A stretch of DNA of 5,380 nucleotides, taken from the NCBI GenBank assembly GCA_003164155.1, contig PLSG01000386.1:1-5380 (forward strand), written 5' to 3'. The notes beneath the pieces were generated by a model, which searched no databases, was not told the DNA's origin, and was given only the letters and a program-made list of their open reading frames with translations. This DNA is from Parachlamydiaceae bacterium. GTDB lineage: Bacteria > Chlamydiota > Chlamydiia > Chlamydiales > Parachlamydiaceae. A program made the position numbers and the translations under genes. Shown one piece after another: positions 1 to 5,380 of this stretch. The stretch's first letter is position 1. Each line of letters starts with the position of its first letter.

Positions 1-400
1 ATTTTTCTCCTTCTTTTGGTGCGCTGGTGTCGTTGAAATCGCGGAGCTTCTCTTTCAAGATGGCAAAGTCAATGGGCTTGGTGACAAATCCATCTGCTCC
101 ATAAGCCAGGGCGGCCTTATAGTTGATTTCGTCACCGTAGGCAGTAATGGCCAGGACTTTAAGGCGCTGATATGTTTCCTTGATGATCTTGAGCAGCTCC
201 AACCCATTAATCCCCGGCATACTGATATCCGATAAAATTAAAACTGCCTCTATGCCTGCATTAGTTTTAAGATAATGCAAGGCTTCCTCTGCTGAAAAAC
301 AGTAGTGAAACACAAATACCCCATCTTTAAGCTCGGTTTTAAAATATTGGGCAAAAAGAGATTGAATGGCTTTTTCGTCGTCAACTACCAGTATTTTCAT
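1..400 (-). CDS. CheY-like response regulator, receiver domain (3' partial)
   Basis: Starts MKILVVDDEKAIQS and stays open for 133 codons to the left edge. The receiver domain is complete at about residues 1-122. It has the acidic pair Asp7/Asp8, phosphoacceptor Asp58 in SDISMPG (codon 227-229), the switch Thr86 in ITAYGD and Lys108 in FVTKPIDF. It should accept a phosphoryl group from His1396 of the kinase encoded just upstream, whose TGA overlaps this ATG; a strong ribosome site sits 10 bases before the start. The sequence resembles a receiver subfamily with an FVTKPIDF ending that, as I recall it, is common in cyanobacteria and often found near or fused to cyclase or phosphatase domains. 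After the receiver comes a polar linker (NDTSAPKEGEK), so either a short tail or an output domain follows outside the window. No DNA-binding domain is visible in the part present. Confidence 0.96.
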   Translation of the reverse strand, partial: MKILVVDDEKAIQSLFAQYFKTELKDGVFVFHYCFSAEEALHYLKTNAGIEAVLILSDISMPGINGLELLKIIKETYQRLKVLAITAYGDEINYKAALAYGADGFVTKPIDFAILKEKLRDFNDTSAPKEGEK

Positions 401-3400
401 AGCTTATCAGCCTCCTTACCAATCTTTGACGGCCTTTTCTTTGGCAAAGTGATTACAAATTCAGTAAATTCCCCTTCTTTAGAGCTAAAAGAAAGCTGCC
501 CTCCATGCTGTTGAGTAATGATATTATAACTGAGCGACAGACCAAGCCCTGTACCCAATCCCTGAGGTTTTGTGGTGAAAAAAGGAGTGAAAATTTTCTG
601 GAGAGCATTTTCTGGAATGCCTTTGCCATTGTCTCTAATGCGAATTTCATAACTATGGGGCAGATTGCGCGTGGCTATATGCAATATAGGGTTAAAGCTA
701 TCGCCCAGCTCTTTTTTCTTTAGAGTTACGGTGTAATAGGCATTGTTAAGCAAGTTGAGGATCACACGGCTGATTTCTTGTGGAGAGATCTCTAATTCTT
801 TGAGGGTGGTATCATAATCCCTTTCAAAAGTCACATTGAAAAGCGGATCTTGGGCGCGCATGCCATGGTAAGATAGGGCGATAGATTCTTCCAAAAGGGC
901 CCTGATATCTGTAAGAATAAGATCGCCAGTGCTTGAAGAAGAGTGCGCCAGCATGCGCTTGATAATGCTGTCGGCACGCCGCCCTTGTTCTGTGACCGTG
1001 TTAGTATTGCCCCTCAATTGATCTACCGAAGATTTGATCTCCTGGAACTCCTCAGGGGTAGCTACAGTTTGATATTTTTCCAGATACATTTCTATTTCCT
1101 GGAGAAGACTTAGGGATAACTCGGAGAAATTAATGATGAAGTTTAAGGGATTTTTGATCTCGTGTGCAATTCCCGCGGTCAATAGCCCTAAAGAGGCCAT
1201 CTTTTCCTGCTGAATGAGCTGATTTTGCAATGTGCGCAGCTCTTTATAGGCCTCTTCGAGTTTCTGAGCAGAAGATGCACGCGAGAGAGCATGTTCGATG
1301 AAGCTGGCAAAATAAGACATAAGCATGTGCAGTAGACGCAATCTCTCCGGGGTAAACAACCCCTTGCTGAGTTTATTTTCCAAATAGATAATGCCAATCA
1401 AGTTTTCGTTGTAAATGAGGGGAATGCACAAAATTGACTGCACGTGCTGGGTTTGCACATAGGAGTTTGCACGATAGTCAGGATCTTGCTGCGTATCGTT
1501 GATCAACAATTCTTTTAGCGTTTGGCTGACCTGATAGATGGTCTTCAAACACATGCGATCGCGCCAGTCTTCCAACGGCACATTCTTGATGATCGCGCCT
1601 TTATCCTGCCCCAGCGATATTTCAGCTTTGAGGAACAGCCGCCTGCCCTTTTTAAGCAAAAGGAAGGCCTTATCGGATCCGGAGTTGACGATCAGCACAT
1701 GCATGAACTTGGACAAAAGCTTGTCCAACTCAGTTTCGCTGGAAAGCTTTTGCAAGGCAAGCTCAAGAGCTGAGATATCAAAGCCATATACTAAGGCCGT
1801 TTTCTCGGTGGATTTAAACAAGTCCCCATTTTGGATTGAAGCTGGCCCAAGATTGTCCATAGAGTTATCTTGCAGCAGCAATTCTATGAGGATGCGTTTA
1901 TTGCCCAAGTGCTCATTCAGCAGTGTGCGGTATTTGCTTTTGAGCATGCGCAGCTTGGTGATGGCTCCCCAGCGCGCATAGGCATGACACGCCTCCAATA
2001 CGGCGTTGGCAGCATCCTTTTTCTTGCCCTGAGAGATAAAAAAGATAGCCATAAGCTCGTAAGCCAAGGCGGTATCGCAAAGAAACCCATTTTCTTCTAC
2101 AGCCGCAATGGACTTTTTGTATAAATTCTCTGCCTTAAGCACATCTCCATTTAGACGGGCTATCTCTGCCGAAAGCAGTAAATACTTGTGCTGAAAATTG
2201 GATGGGTTAGCATTTGACCACTTCTTAAAGCGCGCCTGCAGCTTTTTCAAGTGGGACAAATGCTGCGATTTTTCACTTTTTCGCATCCCACATACAGCTG
2301 CTAGAGTCATAGCATAGTAGAAATAGTACACATGGCAGAGGGGATTGCAAGAAAAAAGAAAGGCATTAGGACGGATTTTTTCACAATGGATGAGCGCTTC
2401 ACCAAATTTTTCATGCGTATAGAGCAAGAAAACCCGCCAGGTTTCGTAGGATAGATTCGAATAGGTAGCTTTTTCAGGGGTACAGAAAGGCAGCGACTGA
2501 ATTTCAAATAGTTCTTTAGGATTTGGGTCACAAGGGTCAGTTGAAAGCCCCTGCAAAGCTAAGCAAACCTTGAGCATCAAGTTAGCCCGATACACTTCTT
2601 GCACAGCGTGGTATTTAATCATGATATGCACATGGCGCTGCAAATCTTCGCGAACGCTGTCTAATTGCTCGCAGGTGAGCAAAAGGTAAAGCCCTGCAAA
2701 ATTAAGACATCTGCACATCAATGTGATATTGCTGCTGTCTAAGGCTTGCTGGGCCAATTTTTTTAACGGCTCAATGTTGGCTCTAGCTGGCTGTTCCCAC
2801 CTATTTAATAGCGCGTAAAAAGCCGCAGCAGATTCGGCGCCGGTTTGCAACTGGGGAAATTTCTGGGCGATCCGCAAAACTATCTTGCCTTCTTGGCATC
2901 CACGCGTATATTGTTGGCAGAATTCCGAAGCTAAGGCTTTAGCATGGTCCATCAAAGCAATCAGACTCACCTCTAAAATGCCATTTGCATAGGTAGCGTT
3001 GAGGATATGCATGATCAGGTAAACAGGCAACTTATCACGGCTCATAGTCAAGGGCGCATTTTCGAGTAAAGTATAGTATATATTGCTGAGCAGCTGGCTA
3101 TGTGGCGCGGTGTTGAGTGGCAGCCGATCCCAGTACTTCAAACCGTAGAACGCCCTATTTTTAAAAAACTTAAGCTTTTCGGCATACACAGCGTAGGGCG
3201 TGGGATTGCAGGAAAAGTCGATATTGAGGGCTTTGAGTGCCTCTATGCAGGCTTGAATAGCTTCTTCGTTTTTGCCGGCCATTCCATGCAGGCAGGCTTT
3301 GACAAAATATATGCGGGCTTTTTCCTCTTTCACCAAAACATTTTTCAAAAGATGGGCAAAAGTCGCTTCGGACTTAGCTCTCTCACCCAATAAGCTTTCG

Positions 3401-5380
3401 CATATGCCGCGCTGAAGATATAAGGTAAAATTTAAATCTTTATAGGTATTCCAAGGGGCATGTTTGAGCAGCAGGATTCCCCTAGTATAAAAGAGCAGAG
3501 CCGGTTGATAGGCGGCACATAAAAAAGCCTTGCAGCCGGCCTCTAAGTTGATCCTGGCAAATTTCTCGCTATCTTCCACAGCCACATTGGGCAATTCACT
3601 CTCGCTCTCATCTTTTGAAGAAGCTAAACCCACTTCATAATTGAGGTGATAGGCGATGGGAATGAGCGCATTTTGAAGTTTATCCTCAGAAAGACATTTC
3701 AAAAGACCCTGAGCTACACGCATATGCACGCCTACGCGTTCATTCAGCGCAATAGTGCCGTAGGCCATTAGCAAGATGGAATCGTGATTGAAAGTATAGG
3801 AGTAGTTAGGGATTTCTTGGACTCCCAACGAAGATTCAGCCGGCAAGGAGATGGGATGAGCAAAAATGAAGTCCTCGCAAATCGCCGGCAACAGCGCCGC
3901 ATGCACCGCATCTGGAGATGCCCCTTGCACTGCAGCCAAAGTGTGTAAATCAAAAGTATAGCCAATCACTGCCCCCACGGCCATCAATGTTAAGGACTCG
4001 GCAGGGATGACGCTTAAACGGCATTTAAAGACTTCTTTGAGTGTGTCCGTATTTTCCAACTGCCGGCAGCGCTGCATATCCACTACCCAGTACTGCTGGG
4101 AATCGCTCAAAGTAATAACGCCTTGGTGATGCATGAGCTTGAGCAATTCAAAGATAAAGAGCAAATTGCCCTGCGTTTTCTGATAAAGCCATGCAGCCAC
4201 ATCTTTTGTATCAGCTACCGTGCAGCGCAATGCGTCGGCAATGAGCTCGCCAAAAGCGCTGGGCGCAATTGCTCCCAATTCAAGTGCTGAAGCCTTTCCT
4301 CCGGAATTTTGAATGCTGTGCTGCGCTTGCAAGAAAGTTTGCGCAGCCACTTTTTCTTCACAAGCGTAAACCGCGATGCACAATAAATATTGGTTCGTGA
4401 TGTCGCTCATCAAAAGCTCAAAAAATTTCAGCGAAGCTTCGTCTGCCCAATGCAGATCGTCCAACACGATGACCAGGGGGTGATCGCGATCTAAGCAAGC
4501 GTTGATAAAACACGTAAATGCCACATAAAGGCGATTAAAGGAGAGCAGGGAATTGAACGCTGGCTTAAGCGGGTTCATATCCACCAGCAAGGTCAGATCG
4601 GGAAGCATATCCATTAATACATAAACATTTTGGCCCAAATGCTTGCGCAGCCGCTCTCGCCAGCTATGGATGGAAGCCTGGTTGCCCATTAATATTTGCT
4701 TGATGAGCTGTTGAAACAGCATGATCCAGCCACTGTAGGGCCTTTTCTTTTGCAAGGGATCAAACTTGCCATATAGGAAATACCCATTTTTTTGCACGAC
4801 CTGCTTTTGCAGGTCATAGGCAATGTGCGTTTTTCCCGAACCTGCCGCCCCTCTGATAAAAATCACTTCAAAACCGCCTAAACAACAGCGATCAAGCGCT
4901 GCTAGCAAGGATTTGACTTCCTCGTCTCGGCCGTACAATTTGTGCGGTATGTGAAATCTGTCCAGGACTTCCCCGCTGCCAATGGCAAAAGCCTCTATGG
5001 TGTTGCGTTCCATTAATTGCTTTAAACACACTTGTAAATCCCGCTTGAGGCCTGTGGCGCTTTGGTAGCGATCTTCGACTTGCTTGGCTATGCACTTCAT
5101 GATGATGGACACCAAGACTGGAGGAATAGATAAATCGAGGGCGTCGGCAGGCGGGGGATTGCGCACCAGATGCATGTGGAGCAAATCAATGCCTTCAATT
5201 TCTGCAAAAGGGGATTTTCCCGTGATAGTTTCATAAAAAGTAATCCCCAGGGAGTAGATATCGCTGCGATAATCTAGAGATTGATTGAGCAAACCGGTTT
5301 GCTCAGGGGAAATATACATCATGTTTTGATCGGGAATATTTATCCACATATTTGGCCTTTCTCTCGGCAGAAAGGAGGAA
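397..5380 (-). CDS. HstK-like hybrid Ser/Thr kinase / STAND ATPase / GAF / histidine kinase (5' partial)
   Basis: A very large cytosolic signalling kinase; no membrane segment or signal peptide is visible. Domain order: Ser/Thr kinase C-lobe (to about residue 112), STAND/AAA ATPase (137-420, Walker A GAAGSGKT at 167-174, Walker B LDDLHWAD at 296-303), winged-helix-like arm (435-570), TPR-like helices (595-1145), GAF (1205-1355), and a histidine kinase core with His1396 in AHEIKNPLNF and N, G1, F and G2 boxes up to about 1636. This co-linear order matches the trifunctional Ser/Thr kinase/ATP-binding/histidine kinase family, usually about 1,800-2,000 residues, so roughly 200 N-terminal residues are missing here. 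The frame stays open from the Met at 5349 to the right edge, and the extra residues (SSFLPRERPN) resemble the family's activation-segment sequence, so that Met is internal. The stop codon overlaps the response regulator start. Odd points are altered residues in the Ser/Thr kinase and ATPase, and an acidic, serine-rich insert at about 577-593. Family assignment is firm; the signal sensed is unknown. Confidence 0.95.
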   Translation of the reverse strand, partial: SSFLPRERPNMWINIPDQNMMYISPEQTGLLNQSLDYRSDIYSLGITFYETITGKSPFAEIEGIDLLHMHLVRNPPPADALDLSIPPVLVSIIMKCIAKQVEDRYQSATGLKRDLQVCLKQLMERNTIEAFAIGSGEVLDRFHIPHKLYGRDEEVKSLLAALDRCCLGGFEVIFIRGAAGSGKTHIAYDLQKQVVQKNGYFLYGKFDPLQKKRPYSGWIMLFQQLIKQILMGNQASIHSWRERLRKHLGQNVYVLMDMLPDLTLLVDMNPLKPAFNSLLSFNRLYVAFTCFINACLDRDHPLVIVLDDLHWADEASLKFFELLMSDITNQYLLCIAVYACEEKVAAQTFLQAQHSIQNSGGKASALELGAIAPSAFGELIADALRCTVADTKDVAAWLYQKTQGNLLFIFELLKLMHHQGVITLSDSQQYWVVDMQRCRQLENTDTLKEVFKCRLSVIPAESLTLMAVGAVIGYTFDLHTLAAVQGASPDAVHAALLPAICEDFIFAHPISLPAESSLGVQEIPNYSYTFNHDSILLMAYGTIALNERVGVHMRVAQGLLKCLSEDKLQNALIPIAYHLNYEVGLASSKDESESELPNVAVEDSEKFARINLEAGCKAFLCAAYQPALLFYTRGILLLKHAPWNTYKDLNFTLYLQRGICESLLGERAKSEATFAHLLKNVLVKEEKARIYFVKACLHGMAGKNEEAIQACIEALKALNIDFSCNPTPYAVYAEKLKFFKNRAFYGLKYWDRLPLNTAPHSQLLSNIYYTLLENAPLTMSRDKLPVYLIMHILNATYANGILEVSLIALMDHAKALASEFCQQYTRGCQEGKIVLRIAQKFPQLQTGAESAAAFYALLNRWEQPARANIEPLKKLAQQALDSSNITLMCRCLNFAGLYLLLTCEQLDSVREDLQRHVHIMIKYHAVQEVYRANLMLKVCLALQGLSTDPCDPNPKELFEIQSLPFCTPEKATYSNLSYETWRVFLLYTHEKFGEALIHCEKIRPNAFLFSCNPLCHVYYFYYAMTLAAVCGMRKSEKSQHLSHLKKLQARFKKWSNANPSNFQHKYLLLSAEIARLNGDVLKAENLYKKSIAAVEENGFLCDTALAYELMAIFFISQGKKKDAANAVLEACHAYARWGAITKLRMLKSKYRTLLNEHLGNKRILIELLLQDNSMDNLGPASIQNGDLFKSTEKTALVYGFDISALELALQKLSSETELDKLLSKFMHVLIVNSGSDKAFLLLKKGRRLFLKAEISLGQDKGAIIKNVPLEDWRDRMCLKTIYQVSQTLKELLINDTQQDPDYRANSYVQTQHVQSILCIPLIYNENLIGIIYLENKLSKGLFTPERLRLLHMLMSYFASFIEHALSRASSAQKLEEAYKELRTLQNQLIQQEKMASLGLLTAGIAHEIKNPLNFIINFSELSLSLLQEIEMYLEKYQTVATPEEFQEIKSSVDQLRGNTNTVTEQGRRADSIIKRMLAHSSSSTGDLILTDIRALLEESIALSYHGMRAQDPLFNVTFERDYDTTLKELEISPQEISRVILNLLNNAYYTVTLKKKELGDSFNPILHIATRNLPHSYEIRIRDNGKGIPENALQKIFTPFFTTKPQGLGTGLGLSLSYNIITQQHGGQLSFSSKEGEFTEFVITLPKKRPSKIGKEADKL
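411..417 (-). promoter_or_regulatory. Strong Shine-Dalgarno for the response regulator, inside the kinase 3' end
   Basis: The minus strand reads AAGGAGG, then 10 bases (CTGATAAGCT), then ATG at 400-398. These bases also encode the last kinase residues (GKEADKL). A near-perfect match to the 16S anti-SD confirms the regulator start and suggests efficient initiation on top of coupling through the ATGA overlap at 397-400. Confidence 0.85.
442..1257 (-). other. Domains: histidine kinase DHp and HATPase_c
   Basis: A coiled-coil-like helix (about 1362-1385) leads into the H-box AGIAHEIKNPLNF with phosphoacceptor His1396 (codon 1162-1164). The ExxN pattern right after the His (Glu1397, Asn1400) is the one linked to phosphatase activity in HisKA kinases, so the protein may both load and drain its regulator. 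The ATP-binding part has N-box NLLNNAYYTV (Asn1532, Asn1536), G1 DNGKGIPE (1573-1580), F-box IFTPFFTTK (1586-1594) and G2 GLGTGLGLSLS (1597-1607). All canonical residues are present, so this half looks catalytically active. Confidence 0.95.
1285..1737 (-). other. Domain: GAF sensor domain
   Basis: Residues about 1205-1355. It begins after ALELALQKLSSETELDKLL, contains SDKAFLLLKKG, and has the core signature SILCIPLIYNENLIGIIYLE (1306-1325) followed by LFTPERLRLL. GAF domains bind small ligands such as cyclic nucleotides or mediate dimerisation. Cys1308 lies in a position where Cys is common in this family, so it is not evidence of a bilin chromophore. No PAS domain separates it from the kinase core, unlike in many relatives. 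Confidence 0.85.
1915..3567 (-). other. Region: TPR-like alpha-helical sensor arm
   Basis: Residues about 595-1145, nearly all predicted helix. The clearest TPR-like pairs are at about 676-711 (MAGKNEEAIQACIEALKAL), 1055-1087 (ARLNGDVLKAENLYKKS) and 1093-1130 (QGKKKDAANAVLEACHAYA). The middle (about 720-1000) has no obvious TPR consensus but keeps the helical pattern seen in relatives. Such arms usually bind a ligand or protein partner that triggers the ATPase switch. The region is rich in Cys for a cytosolic protein, without any metal-site spacing that I recognise. Confidence 0.65.
3640..4047 (-). other. Region: winged-helix-like arm following the ATPase
   Basis: Residues about 435-570. It contains VIGYTFDLHTLAAV and, later, YTFNHDSILLMAYGTI, both aligning by eye with the post-ATPase segment of this family (relatives read roughly FLHDRVQQAAY at the second site). 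In STAND proteins this part transmits nucleotide state to the sensor arm. The assignment is by family resemblance; no structure can be inferred directly. Confidence 0.6.
4090..4941 (-). other. Domain: STAND/AAA_16-type ATPase
   Basis: Residues about 137-420. The domain opens with the family signature KLYGRDEEV, followed by a P-loop with Lys173 (codon 4831-4833) and Thr174. Walker B has Asp297/Asp298 followed by LHWAD, and later comes a KTQGNLLFIFELLK helix typical of the lid region. STAND ATPases act as nucleotide-dependent signal switches and typically pair with TPR-like sensor arms, as here. The post-Walker-B strand reads LLCIAVYACEEKV where relatives usually have AYRDNEV, so the arginine is absent. 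Confidence 0.88.
5255..5276. repeat. Imperfect inverted repeat next to the 20-bp palindrome
   Basis: The arms TAGATATCGC and GCGATAATCTA are inverted copies apart from one extra base, separated by a single T at 5265. The centre lies about 30 bases from that of the palindrome at 5286-5305. It is inside the kinase coding sequence and may be chance. Confidence 0.5.
5286..5305. repeat. 20-bp perfect palindrome within the kinase coding sequence
   Basis: TGAGCAAACCGGTTTGCTCA equals its own reverse complement, with its centre between 5295 and 5296. It encodes the EQTGLL stretch of the Ser/Thr kinase, where relatives usually have EQTGRM. No T-run follows on either strand, so it does not look like a terminator. 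A dimeric protein site is possible, but position inside a gene makes function uncertain. Confidence 0.9.

Larger units (their letters stand above)
5014..5380 (-). other. Domain: C-terminal half of Hanks-type Ser/Thr protein kinase
   Basis: Visible are the APE-equivalent YISPEQTG (residues 12-19), subdomain IX SDIYSLGITFYE with the structural Asp30, and subdomain XI with EDRYQSA and its conserved Arg94. The N-lobe, the catalytic HRD-type loop and DFG lie past the right edge, so catalytic competence cannot be judged here. In this family the segment before SPEQTG usually reads like EGTLAY; here it is DQNMMY, so the usual Gly-Thr is Gln8-Asn9. The window edge cuts the domain; its start is not seen. 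Confidence 0.9.

Noticed and set aside
1306..1311. Cys1308 in the GAF domain position near 1426-1428 as a bilin attachment site
   Set aside because: The first two numbers are residue positions. SILCxPL is a common GAF core sequence in this family, and no phytochrome-type Cys-His context is present.
1538..1981. 147-codon open frame on the plus strand
   Set aside because: It lies wholly opposite the GAF and TPR-end coding sequence of the large kinase, whose minus-strand translation matches known domains throughout. The product resembles no family I know.
3100..3393. 97-codon open frame on the plus strand
   Set aside because: It is antisense to the helical region of the kinase, has no recognisable motif and is best explained as a shadow frame.
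4787..4793. A7 run in the mRNA as a frameshift or slippage site
   Set aside because: The reading frame is intact on both sides and matches the family. No structure sits downstream at suitable spacing; the hairpin nearby is upstream.
4798..4815. Hairpin GACCTGC-TTTT-GCAGGTC
   Set aside because: A 7-bp stem is expected by chance about 0.3 times per loop length in a window this size. There is no adjacent U-run in the mRNA sense, and it lies within ATPase codons.
5347..5349. ATG as the true start of the kinase gene, with a weak AAAGG upstream
   Set aside because: The frame continues open to the window edge with family-like residues (LPRERPN), and starting here would leave a kinase domain without its N-lobe and catalytic loop.
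5371..5378. AAAGGAGG on the plus strand at the right edge, like a ribosome site
   Set aside because: It is the complement of kinase codons for Ser-Ser-Phe, and no start codon follows within the window.

Overview
The window is a fragment of one bacterial signal-transduction locus, read entirely from the minus strand. It is almost wholly coding: two genes fill it, they overlap by 4 bases, and both run off an edge. There is no intergenic DNA, RNA gene, mobile element or CRISPR array. Base composition looks to be in the mid-40s % GC by eye, and the Shine-Dalgarno sequence is canonical.

Layout, in transcription order (right to left). Positions 5380 to 397 encode at least 1660 residues of a giant soluble sensor kinase of the 'trifunctional Ser/Thr kinase / ATP-binding protein / histidine kinase' type (HstK-like). 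The order is C-terminal half of a Hanks-type Ser/Thr kinase, STAND/AAA ATPase, winged-helix-like arm, long TPR-like helical region, GAF domain, then a histidine kinase core. The kinase N-lobe and catalytic loop lie beyond the right edge. The stop codon overlaps the start of a response regulator (400 to 1) with a complete receiver domain, whose C-terminus lies beyond the left edge.

Proposed working: an input sensed by the TPR/STAND and GAF parts, possibly gated by the Ser/Thr kinase, controls autophosphorylation of His1396, and the phosphoryl group passes to Asp58 of the co-translated regulator. The ATG/TGA overlap and a strong embedded ribosome site support a dedicated sensor-regulator pair. 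The output is unknown because the regulator is cut.

Taxonomy cannot be fixed. This architecture is best known from filamentous cyanobacteria and also occurs in other bacteria with large signalling repertoires. An environmental chlamydia or another Gram-negative with moderate GC would fit, but this is a guess.

Unusual points are a 20-bp perfect palindrome inside the kinase motif region, loss of the usual Gly-Thr of the kinase activation segment, and loss of a family arginine after Walker B in the ATPase. Residue numbers for the large protein count from the internal Met at 5347-5349, which is not the true start.
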